DNA of 44,609 nt from Burkholderiales bacterium (GTDB lineage: Bacteria > Pseudomonadota > Gammaproteobacteria > Burkholderiales > Casimicrobiaceae). Shown here in pieces: positions 34,067 through 41,336 of this stretch. Numbering within the stretch: the stretch's first letter is position 1; every line of letters begins with the position of its first letter. The stretch is from NCBI GenBank assembly GCA_025354165.1, contig JANXNI010000066.1, positions 1 through 44,609 on the forward strand, written 5' to 3'. The position numbers were made by a program, and so were the translations under genes. The notes below the pieces were generated by a model that worked only from the letters and a program-made list of their open reading frames with translations, was not told where the DNA came from and did no database searches.

Positions 34067-34396
34067 CAGACGATTATAGCCATAGGAATTTGAGCAAAAA
34101 AAGCTCGTCGTTAGGCAATTCCCATCAGTTACGTCTATGTTGCAACATCGTCACAACACCGTCGCTGAATTGCGACACAGACAGAGACGTTTCAACAGCT
34201 TTTTCGCATTAACGCCATTCGATTGGGGGAAAGACCATATTTCCCTGTATGTCGACTTGTGTTGAATTGCGCTTCCAGCCCTTCTGAAGTGGAGGATATG
34301 TCAAAAAGCTGCTGCAAAAAGTGCATCGCAAGACTTCATTGCACGAATTTTGCTGTGGCGCAGCATAAATACGTTTGTGCAGCTTGATCGTCCCGA

Positions 34397-35008
34397 TTGA
34401 GTGCAAAAAATGGGTCGTCACGGCGTTTTAAATTGCGAGTTCTACTTCTACACGACACTCAGCATGATTTGCCCGCCGTTGAATCGGTGCTGGCGGCGCA
34501 CGGCTACAACGTGCGAAGTGTTCCGGTCAACGCGCTGACGTTGCAGGACGAAATCGAGCGCTGGAATCCGGAGTTAATCCTGATTGCTTCGGACGACGCG
34601 GCGCGCGACGTGATGGAGCAGGTGTGCGTGGTGTCGCAGTTCCGCGAGCGGCCGATTGTGGTGTTCACCGAAAACGACGATCCGATTGCCATGCGCTTGG
34701 CGATGCAGGCCCGAGTGTCTGCCTATGTCGTAGCAGGACTAAACACGAAACGGCTGCGCTCGGTAATAGCTGTGGCATTAGAGCGCTTTAAATTGGATCA
34801 GCACGAATTTGCACAGCTAGCTGAAGCGCGTCGGCTCGCACAACAAAAAAATACGAATGAGCGCGCTATTGCACGAGCCAAAGCGCTGCTGCGCCGCCGT
34901 GGCATGAGTGAGCCCGATGCGTACGCGCTCCTGCGCTCACAGGCGATGCAGACGCGTTGCTCGATTGCCGAAGCCGCCGAGCGCGTTCTCGCGAACAGTG
35001 GTGCGTAA
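34397..35008 (+). CDS. nasT: ANTAR-domain antiterminator NasT
   Basis: A protein of up to 203 residues. The N-terminal receiver-like domain begins LRVLLLHDTQHDLPAVESVLAAHGY and has LILIASDD where a phospho-acceptor would be expected; it is probably not phosphorylated, as in other NasT. The C-terminal ANTAR domain (about 135-198) shows ERAIARAKALLRRRGMSEPDAYALLRSQAMQTRCSIAEAAERVL. NasT binds paired hairpins in the leader of nitrate operons and prevents termination; such hairpins lie directly downstream (35117-35187). Start is uncertain: TTG at 34397 or TTG at 34433, with no ATG available. No NasS partner gene is present here. Confidence 0.9.
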   Translation: MSAKNGSSRRFKLRVLLLHDTQHDLPAVESVLAAHGYNVRSVPVNALTLQDEIERWNPELILIASDDAARDVMEQVCVVSQFRERPIVVFTENDDPIAMRLAMQARVSAYVVAGLNTKRLRSVIAVALERFKLDQHEFAQLAEARRLAQQKNTNERAIARAKALLRRRGMSEPDAYALLRSQAMQTRCSIAEAAERVLANSGA

Positions 35009-35030
35009 TCCGCGCGTTCCCACGCGGGGA

Positions 35031-35047
35031 CGCACAGACTTGGTGCG
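35031..35047. promoter_or_regulatory. candidate NtrC-binding dyad, GCAC-N7-GTGC
   Basis: CGCACAGACTTGGTGCG has the GCAC-N7-GTGC layout of NtrC sites (consensus TGCACC-N5-GGTGCA). It is centred about 75 bases upstream of the predicted sigma-54 start. A further half site, GGTGCG, overlaps the end of nasT near 35000. Confidence 0.55.
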
Positions 35048-35087
35048 TACTCGCTGAAATGTGGCGGCGTTTGCTCTGAAGTTGTGG

Positions 35088-35103
35088 TGGCACGACTTTC
35101 GCT
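35088..35103 (+). promoter_or_regulatory. probable sigma-54 promoter of the nitrate operon
   Basis: TGGCACGACTTTCGCT matches the sigma-54 consensus TGGCACG-N4-TTGCW at all but one fixed position, keeping the essential GG (35089-35090) and GC (35101-35102) ten bases apart. Transcription would start near 35114, only a few bases before the first ANTAR hairpin. Confidence 0.75.
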
Positions 35104-35116
35104 ATGCAAGGGTGCG

Positions 35117-35187
35117 GCGATCAATGATGATCGCAACAGTCTCTCCAGTCCGAACAACTAGCTTTACTACTTTGAGCACAGGGGCTC
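35117..35187 (+). promoter_or_regulatory. ANTAR (NasT) antiterminator RNA element
   Basis: Hairpin P1 is GCGATC-AATGAT-GATCGC (35117-35134); P2 is GAGC-ACAGGG-GCTC (35174-35187). Both have six-base loops with A at position 1 and G at position 4, the established recognition pattern for ANTAR proteins. The linker is 39 bases, longer than in many known cases. The 3' half of P2 (35181-35187) is also the 5' arm of the following terminator, so P2 and the terminator exclude each other. NasT bound to P1 and P2 would allow read-through. Confidence 0.8.
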
Positions 35188-35221
35188 GTGATCGCAAGGT
35201 CACGCGCCCCCTTTTCTTTTT
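35181..35221 (+). terminator. regulated intrinsic terminator in the nitrate operon leader
   Basis: GGGGC-T-CGTGA (35181-35191) pairs with TCACG-C-GCCCC (35200-35210), loop TCGCAAGG, one mismatch, followed by CTTTTCTTTTT. It ends immediately before the ACGGAG ribosome binding site of the receptor gene, so it must be bypassed for expression. Confidence 0.88.
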
Positions 35222-35235
35222 ACGGAGTTCTTTTT

Positions 35236-36531
35236 ATGAGTCTTGTGCCCGAGTCGTCAGTCCTTGCAGACAAAGCCACGGCGTCGAGTCGTAATGAGCC
35301 GGCGTCAGCCATGCGTCGCAAGCTGGTACAAACCGCAGGCACAGCTAGTTTAATGTCGCTGGTGCCACCGCTCGTACGTCAGGGCGCCTGGGCTCAAGGC
35401 TCCGATGCACCCGAGAAAAGAGAAGTCAAGATTGGCTTCATTCCACTAACGGACTGCGCCAGTGTGGTCATGGCGTCGGTGCTGAAGCTCGACGAAAAAT
35501 ACGGCATCAAAATCATCGCTACCAAAGAGTCAAGCTGGGCGTCGGTACGGGACAAATTGGTGAACGGCGAGCTCGACGCTGCGCACGTTCTCTACGGCCT
35601 GATTTACGGAGTTCACCTTGGCATCGGTGGCCCGAAAAAGGACATGGCCGTGCTCATGACGATCAATAACAACGGTCAGGCGCTTACATTGAGCAATCAG
35701 CTCAAAGATAAAGGCGCGGTGGACGGCTCTTCGCTCGCCGCGCTAATGAAAAAAGAGAAGCGCGAATACACGTTTGCGCAGACCTTTCCCACCGGCACGC
35801 ACGCGATGTGGCTCTACTACTGGCTCGCGGCGAATGGCGTCAATCCGATGACCGAGGCCAAAGTGATTACCGTGCCGCCTCCCCAGATGGTCGCCAATAT
35901 GCGCGTCGGCAATATGGACGGTTTCTCCGTGGGAGAGCCGTGGAACGCGCGCGCCATTTTCGACAAGATCGGATTCACCGTTGCCACGTCCCAGGATATC
36001 TGGACGGATCACCCCGAAAAGGTGCTGGGCACTACCGACGAATTCACCAAAAAGTACCCAAACACGGCGCGCGCGATGGTCGCCGCCATTCTCGAAGCCT
36101 CGCGTTTCATCGACCAGGAAGTCGATAAGAAGAAAACAGCGACGATTCTTGCTGACAAGTCCTACGTTAACGCGCCTGTTGAAGTGATCGAAGACCGTTG
36201 GGAAGGTAAGTACGACAGCGGTAACGGCAAAAAGTGGACGGACGCCAACGCCATGAAATTCCACCGAGATGGTGCGGTCAACTTTCCGTACTTGTCGGAC
36301 GGCATGTGGTTTCTCACGCAGCACAAACGCTGGGGCTTGCTCAAAGAGCATCCCAATTATCTGGGCGTTGCCAGATCGATCAACAAGATCGATATCTACA
36401 AGAAAGCGGCAGCCGCCGCCAAGGTCACGATTCCGAAGAGCGACATGCGCAGTTCGAAATTGATCGATGGCGTTGTGTGGGATGGCAGTAACCCCAAGGC
36501 GTACGCCGATGGCTTCAAGATCAAAGTGTAA
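35236..36531 (+). CDS. nrtA: nitrate ABC transporter substrate-binding protein, CmpA/NrtA family
   Basis: A 431-residue receptor. The N-terminus carries a twin-arginine-like signal after a 26-residue extension (MRRKLVQTAGTASLMSLVPP), with likely cleavage after GAWA. The mature part has VKIGFIPLTDCASVVMA, DAAHVLYGLIYGVHLGIGG and SVGEPWNARAIF, characteristic of NrtA and CmpA receptors for nitrate or bicarbonate. The nitrate role follows from its place with nirBD and nasA. ACGGAG lies eight bases before the ATG. NasS, the sensor paired with NasT elsewhere, belongs to the same family but lacks a signal peptide. Confidence 0.93.
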   Translation: MSLVPESSVLADKATASSRNEPASAMRRKLVQTAGTASLMSLVPPLVRQGAWAQGSDAPEKREVKIGFIPLTDCASVVMASVLKLDEKYGIKIIATKESSWASVRDKLVNGELDAAHVLYGLIYGVHLGIGGPKKDMAVLMTINNNGQALTLSNQLKDKGAVDGSSLAALMKKEKREYTFAQTFPTGTHAMWLYYWLAANGVNPMTEAKVITVPPPQMVANMRVGNMDGFSVGEPWNARAIFDKIGFTVATSQDIWTDHPEKVLGTTDEFTKKYPNTARAMVAAILEASRFIDQEVDKKKTATILADKSYVNAPVEVIEDRWEGKYDSGNGKKWTDANAMKFHRDGAVNFPYLSDGMWFLTQHKRWGLLKEHPNYLGVARSINKIDIYKKAAAAAKVTIPKSDMRSSKLIDGVVWDGSNPKAYADGFKIKV

Positions 36532-36548
36532 ATGTCATGACACCCGTA

Positions 36549-36572
36549 GGGTGCGCATTCTGATGCGTACCC
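36549..36572 (+). repeat. intercistronic hairpin between nrtA and nrtB
   Basis: GGGTGCGCAT (36549-36558) pairs with ATGCGTACCC (36563-36572) over ten positions with one G-T, loop TCTG. No T-run follows, so it is more likely an RNA-stabilising hairpin that favours receptor over permease than a terminator. Confidence 0.7.
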
Positions 36573-36606
36573 TCCGCATAAAACTTCAAGATCATTGAGC
36601 CCAAAT

Positions 36607-37548
36607 ATGACCGCCACATTGACTATTGACGCGATGCTGACGACCCCAGGAGACGCATTCGTAGCTGCTATGCCCGCGCCCGAAGCGGTTGTAGAAATCA
36701 CCGCCTTGACCGCCAAACAAATCGCTGCCGCTGCCGACCGCGAAGCACAAACGCAGCTCGCCGTTCGCCGCCGTCGCGAACGCCTTGCGAGCCTTGTGCA
36801 AAGCATCGTGCCCGGCTTGGTCGGTATTCTGATTTTTCTGCTCTTGTGGCAAGGCCTCACACACGTGGCTACGCAAATCCCCGGCCCTGCAAAAGTGTGG
36901 GACAGTGCGGTGAAATTATTCAGCGATCCGTTCTACCGAAAAGGTCCGAACGATCAGGGCATTGGCTGGAATATTCTGGCCTCGTTGCAACGTGTGGGTT
37001 TGGGTTTCGGTCTGGCGGCTTTAGTTGGGATTCCGGCCGGATTCATGATCGGGCGATTTGAGTATCTGAACCGCATGACCTCGCCGATTATCAGTCTGCT
37101 ACGCCCGGTGTCGCCGCTCGCCTGGTTGCCGATTGGACTCATGGTGTTCAAGGCAGCCAATCCTGCGGCGATCTGGGTGATTTTCATCTGCTCCATCTGG
37201 CCGATGATTATCAACACTGCGACCGGTGTGCAGCGAATTCCGCAGGATTATTTGAACGTTGCGCGCGTGCTGAACTTGTCCGAATGGAAAGTATTTACAA
37301 AGATTTTGTTTCCCGCTGTTTTGCCTTACATGTTGACCGGGGTAAAGCTTTCCATTGGTGTTGCATGGCTGGTGATCGTCGCGGCGGAAATGCTCACAGG
37401 TGGTGTCGGCATTGGCTTCTGGCTGTGGGACGAGTGGAACAATCTGGTCGTCGAGCACATCATCATCGCGATCTTCACGATCGGACTCGTCGGTCTCCTG
37501 CTTGAACAGGCGCTGATCTGGATTGCCAAACGATTCCAATTTGATTGA
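36607..37548 (+). CDS. nrtB: nitrate ABC transporter permease
   Basis: A 313-residue inner-membrane protein. After a hydrophilic N-terminal segment of about 65 residues come about six membrane spans, the first VPGLVGILIFLLLWQGLTHV. The EAA-type loop reads LNVARVLNLSEWKVFTKILFPAVLPYMLTGVKLSIG, as in NrtB. GIGFWLWDEWNNL near the end is also typical of nitrate permeases. It lies between the receptor and ATPase genes, 21 bases ahead of the latter. Confidence 0.93.
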   Translation: MTATLTIDAMLTTPGDAFVAAMPAPEAVVEITALTAKQIAAAADREAQTQLAVRRRRERLASLVQSIVPGLVGILIFLLLWQGLTHVATQIPGPAKVWDSAVKLFSDPFYRKGPNDQGIGWNILASLQRVGLGFGLAALVGIPAGFMIGRFEYLNRMTSPIISLLRPVSPLAWLPIGLMVFKAANPAAIWVIFICSIWPMIINTATGVQRIPQDYLNVARVLNLSEWKVFTKILFPAVLPYMLTGVKLSIGVAWLVIVAAEMLTGGVGIGFWLWDEWNNLVVEHIIIAIFTIGLVGLLLEQALIWIAKRFQFD

Positions 37549-37569
37549 CAAGTCTAAGGGAAGAACAGC

Positions 37570-38364
37570 ATGTCAAACCCGTTTCATCTAGTCGTCGACA
37601 ATGTGGACAAACGCTTCAACACCAAGCAGGGTGAATTCATCGCGATTCGCGACATCAACCTTCGCGTTCAACGCGGCGAATTCACAGCGCTGATCGGTCA
37701 TTCGGGTTGCGGCAAGTCAACACTGCTCAATCTGATTGCCGGTCTCGACGTCGCAACGAACGGCGTACTCGTATGCGCAGGTCGAGAAATTTCGGGGCCG
37801 GGACCGGATCGCGGTGTCGTTTTTCAAAATCATTCACTACTGCCTTGGCTCACCTGTTTTGACAACGTGTACCTGGCTGTTGAACGTGTTTTCTCGTCGA
37901 CGGAAAAGAAGCCCCAACTCGCCGCCCGCACCGAAGCAGCGCTCAAGATGGTCGGCCTCACGCATGCGATGCACAAACATCCGAACGAAATTTCCGGTGG
38001 CATGAAACAGCGCGTCGGCATTGCCAGAGCACTGTCAATTGAGCCCGCCGTACTGTTGCTCGATGAACCCTTCGGCGCGCTCGACGCATTGACGCGTGCC
38101 CATTTGCAGGACGAACTCCTGCGTATCGTCGCCGACACTAAATCAACGGTGGTGATGGTGACGCACGACGTTGATGAGGCCGTATTGCTGTCCGACAAAA
38201 TTGTCATGATGACTAACGGTCCGTCTGCCACGATTGGTGAAATACTGGATGTTCAACTGCCGCGTCCACGAGATCGTCTGGAACTGGCCGAAAACACCGA
38301 CTATCACCACTATCGCAAGGCTGTCGTCGAGTTTTTGTACTCCAAGCAGAAGAAGGCGGCTTAG
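37570..38364 (+). CDS. nrtD: nitrate ABC transporter ATP-binding protein
   Basis: A 264-residue ATPase. Walker A GHSGCGKST near residue 45, Q-loop VFQNHSLLPWLTCFDNVYLAVERVF, signature ISGGMKQRVGIARAL, Walker B LLLDEPFGALDALTRA and the switch His in MVTHDVDEAV. The N-terminal FNTKQGEFIAIRDINLRVQRGEFTALIG matches the NrtD/CmpD group. It lacks the extra receptor-like domain of NrtC, so the transporter is a simple receptor-permease-ATPase set. nirB starts 11 bases after its stop. Confidence 0.93.
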   Translation: MSNPFHLVVDNVDKRFNTKQGEFIAIRDINLRVQRGEFTALIGHSGCGKSTLLNLIAGLDVATNGVLVCAGREISGPGPDRGVVFQNHSLLPWLTCFDNVYLAVERVFSSTEKKPQLAARTEAALKMVGLTHAMHKHPNEISGGMKQRVGIARALSIEPAVLLLDEPFGALDALTRAHLQDELLRIVADTKSTVVMVTHDVDEAVLLSDKIVMMTNGPSATIGEILDVQLPRPRDRLELAENTDYHHYRKAVVEFLYSKQKKAA

Positions 38365-38375
38365 CCGAAATTACC

Positions 38376-40868
38376 ATGAGTAACAAGCAAAAGCTCGCGG
38401 TCATTGGCAATGGTATGGCCGGTATCCGCACCATTGAAGAGTTGCTGAAAATCGCGCCTGACAAATACGAGATCACCGTATTTGGCACGGAGCCCCATCC
38501 CAACTACAACCGCATTTTGTTGTCGCCGGTTTTGGCGGGTGAACAGACGATCAAGGACATCGTCTTGAACGACTGGGATTGGTACACCGACAACGGTATT
38601 AATCTGATCACCGGTAAGACGATCACCGAGATTCATCGCACGCGGCGTGAGCTGACGACGGGTAGCGGCGAGAAGTACCAATATGACCGCCTGGTGATCG
38701 CTACAGGTTCGAATCCGTTCATCCTGCCGATCGAAGGCAAGGGCCTGCCAGGCGTGATTTCGTATCGCGACATTGCCGACACCGAGGCGATGATTGATGC
38801 GGCAAAGATTTACAAAAACGCGGTCGTCATCGGCGGCGGTTTGCTCGGACTTGAGGCGGCGAACGGACTCAAGCTGCGAGGCATGGATGTAACCGTGGTA
38901 CACGTCATGCCTTGGCTCATGGAGCGCCAGCTTGACGAGAAGGCGGGTAAATTGCTGCAAGCCTCACTCGAAGCCAAAGGCATTAGGTTCATGATGCAGG
39001 CGCAGACCGAAGCGCTGATCGCGGGCGAATCGGGTCGCGTCGCGGCGCTGCGCTTCAAGACGGGTGAACAGATTCCTGCGGACATTGTGGTGATGGCTGT
39101 GGGCATTCGACCGAACACTGCGCTCGCTGAAAAATCCGGCTTGCAAGTTAGCCCACGTCCCGGCGGAATCGTCGTGAATGACACGATGCAGACGTTGACC
39201 GACGCACGTATTTACTCGGTTGGCGAGTGCGTCAATCATCGCGGCATGGCGTACGGTCTGGTTGCACCGTTGTTCGAAATGGCCAAAGTCTGCGCGAATC
39301 ATTTGGCCGAATATGGCATTGGTCGCTATGTCGGGTCGGTGACGTCCACCAAGCTCAAGGTTACTGGCGTTGACCTCTTCAGCGCGGGTAACTTTCAAGG
39401 CGCAGCGTCAGGGCGTCCGGAGGACGCGGGCTTAGAAGACATAATTCTTTCGGACCCAATGGGCGGCGTTTACAAGCGCTTGGTCATCAAGGACAACAAG
39501 CTCGTCGGAGCGTGTCTATATGGCGACACGGTCGACGGCTCGTGGTACTTCAAGCTGCTGCGCGAAGGCAAAAACGTTGCCGAAATTCGCGACCAACTTA
39601 TGTTCGGTGAATCGAATATCGGTGACGTGGGCCATGAAGGCAACACCCGCGCAGTGACGATGAAAGATACCGACGAAGTCTGCGGTTGCAATGGCGTGTG
39701 CAAAGGCACGATCACCAAAGCGATCAAAGAAAAAGGTTTGTTTACGCTCGACGAGGTGAGGAAGCACACTAAAGCCTCCTCCTCATGCGGCTCCTGTACG
39801 GGACTCGTCGAGCAACTTCTCATGTTCACCGCGGGCGGTGATTACAGTGCGACACCGAAGATGAAGCCGATGTGCGCCTGCACTGACAGCACGCATCAGA
39901 ACACGCGTGACGCCATTCGCGAACAGAAGTTGTTGTCGGTTCCCGAGGTGATGAAAACGCTCGGCTGGCGCACGACGAACGGTTGTTCGTCATGCCGCCC
40001 CGCGATCAACTATTACCTGCTCTCGACCTGGCCGAAAGAGTACGTCGACGATCCGCAATCGCGCTACATCAACGAACGCGCGCATGCCAACATTCAGAAA
40101 GACGGCACCTTCAGCGTCATCCCGCGTATGTGGGGTGGCGAGACGACGGCAGACGAGTTGCGCCGCATCGCCAATGCAGTAGACAAATACAAAATCCCGA
40201 CTGTGAAAGTGACGGGCGGTCAGCGCATCGATTTGCTCGGTGTGAAGAAGGAAGATTTGCCTGCCGTGTGGAAAGACATCGGCATGCCTTCAGGTCATGC
40301 GTATGCTAAGGCGCTACGGACGGTGAAGACCTGCGTCGGCTCCGAGTGGTGTCGTTTCGGTACACAAGACTCCACGCAAATGGGCAAGGACATGGAGCGT
40401 GCGATGTGGAAGATGTACGCGCCGCACAAAGTGAAATTTGCCGTCAGCGGGTGTCCGCGCAATTGCGCCGAAGCTGGCATAAAAGACGTCGGCGTGATCG
40501 GCGTTGATTCCGGTTGGGAACTCTACGTTGGCGGCAATGGCGGTATCAAAACCGAAGTCGCGCAGTTTTTCGTCAAAGTCAAAACCTCCGAGGAAGTGCT
40601 CGAATACACGGGCGCGTTCATTCAGCTGTACCGCGAAGAGGGCTGGTATCTTGAGCGCACGGTGCACTACCTTGCTCGCGTCGGTCTCGATAACGCCAAA
40701 CAAAAAGTAGTTGAAGATGCGGCGAACCGAAAGGCGCTGTGGGAGCGTTTACAGTTCGCCCTCGATGGCGAACCGGATCCGTGGTTCGAGTTTGAAAAAG
40801 CACGCGTGGACACAAGGCAGTTCATCCCGATCAAACCGATTGCCACCGATACCGTAGCAACCGTTTGA
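38376..40868 (+). CDS. nirB: assimilatory nitrite reductase (NADH), large subunit
   Basis: An 830-residue enzyme that reduces nitrite to ammonia with NADH. The FAD/NAD-binding part (about 1-310) opens LAVIGNGMAGIRTIEELL and includes VVIGGGLLGLEAANGL. Two BFD-type [2Fe-2S] segments follow, one with CGCNGVCKGTITKAI and SSCGSCTGLV (about 430-490) and one with CACTDST and NGCSSCRPAI (about 500-550). The C-terminal siroheme/[4Fe-4S] domain has CVGSEWCRFG near residue 650 and SGCPRNCAEAG near residue 690. Length fits NirB. Together with nirD and nasA it forms the cytoplasmic nitrate-to-ammonia route. Confidence 0.97.
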   Translation: MSNKQKLAVIGNGMAGIRTIEELLKIAPDKYEITVFGTEPHPNYNRILLSPVLAGEQTIKDIVLNDWDWYTDNGINLITGKTITEIHRTRRELTTGSGEKYQYDRLVIATGSNPFILPIEGKGLPGVISYRDIADTEAMIDAAKIYKNAVVIGGGLLGLEAANGLKLRGMDVTVVHVMPWLMERQLDEKAGKLLQASLEAKGIRFMMQAQTEALIAGESGRVAALRFKTGEQIPADIVVMAVGIRPNTALAEKSGLQVSPRPGGIVVNDTMQTLTDARIYSVGECVNHRGMAYGLVAPLFEMAKVCANHLAEYGIGRYVGSVTSTKLKVTGVDLFSAGNFQGAASGRPEDAGLEDIILSDPMGGVYKRLVIKDNKLVGACLYGDTVDGSWYFKLLREGKNVAEIRDQLMFGESNIGDVGHEGNTRAVTMKDTDEVCGCNGVCKGTITKAIKEKGLFTLDEVRKHTKASSSCGSCTGLVEQLLMFTAGGDYSATPKMKPMCACTDSTHQNTRDAIREQKLLSVPEVMKTLGWRTTNGCSSCRPAINYYLLSTWPKEYVDDPQSRYINERAHANIQKDGTFSVIPRMWGGETTADELRRIANAVDKYKIPTVKVTGGQRIDLLGVKKEDLPAVWKDIGMPSGHAYAKALRTVKTCVGSEWCRFGTQDSTQMGKDMERAMWKMYAPHKVKFAVSGCPRNCAEAGIKDVGVIGVDSGWELYVGGNGGIKTEVAQFFVKVKTSEEVLEYTGAFIQLYREEGWYLERTVHYLARVGLDNAKQKVVEDAANRKALWERLQFALDGEPDPWFEFEKARVDTRQFIPIKPIATDTVATV

Positions 40869-40879
40869 CCCGATAAATC

Positions 40880-41218
40880 ATGAGTGCGATAGTGACAGAA
40901 ATGAGTTGGAGATTTGCTTGCAAATTAGACGAGCTGCCAGTACTAGGGGCTCGTGTCCTGGAGCGTAGCGACGCGGACGGCGGCAACGTTGCCGTGTTCC
41001 GCAACAGTGAAGATGTCGTGTTCGCACTGCTGGATAAATGTCCACACAAGGGCGGACCGCTGTCACAGGGCATCGTGTTCGGCGAGCGCGTCGCGTGTCC
41101 GCTACATAACTGGTCGATTGAGTTGAAGAGCGGCGAAGCCGTCGCGCCGGATGTGGGCTGCACAAAGCGATTTCCGGTGAAGGTTGATGGTGGAGAGGTC
41201 TTCGTTGACCTTGGCTGA
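40880..41218 (+). CDS. nirD: nitrite reductase (NADH), small subunit, Rieske type
   Basis: A 112-residue protein of the NirD family. The Rieske ligands are complete: CPHKGGPLSQ and CPLHNWSI, giving CxH and CxxH near residues 52 and 72. In some NirD proteins these ligands are missing, so here a [2Fe-2S] cluster is likely. It starts 11 bases after nirB and is expected to form a complex with it. A GC-rich repeat and then nasA follow. Confidence 0.95.
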   Translation: MSAIVTEMSWRFACKLDELPVLGARVLERSDADGGNVAVFRNSEDVVFALLDKCPHKGGPLSQGIVFGERVACPLHNWSIELKSGEAVAPDVGCTKRFPVKVDGGEVFVDLG

Positions 41219-41260
41219 GCCCGAGTCCGTTTATGCACTTTTGCGAGATGCGGATTCTGT

Positions 41261-41297
41261 CCCCTCTCCCCTTGCGGGAGAGGGTTAGGGTGAGGGG
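41261..41297. repeat. intergenic palindrome, CCCCTCTCCC type, before nasA
   Basis: CCCCTCTCCCCTTGCGGGAG followed by AGGGTTAGGGTGAGGGG pairs with itself around TTGC and is a common dispersed element in betaproteobacteria. It fills most of the nirD-nasA gap and precludes a nasA start upstream of 41298. Confidence 0.8.
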
Positions 41298-41336
41298 TTG
41301 GTGGCATGCCGAGCCCTTGTGGATCGGGGCGCAACA

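Larger units (their letters stand above)
33908..34396. other. 489-base gap between rlmD and nasT
   Basis: No convincing coding region. The left third holds a possible minus-strand small RNA with terminator (33955-34066). A 15-base GAGC-A7-GCTC palindrome lies at 34092-34106. On the minus strand a 70-codon frame (34421-34209, GTG start) with CTFC is open but has no ribosome binding site and crosses the nasT start; I do not call it a gene. The region next to nasT probably carries the nasT promoter, which I could not pin down. Confidence 0.6.

Noticed and set aside
34209-34421. 70-codon minus-strand frame with CTFC between the small RNA candidate and nasT
   Set aside because: It starts at GTG without a ribosome binding site and overlaps the nasT start region; two nearby cysteines alone do not make a case for a gene.
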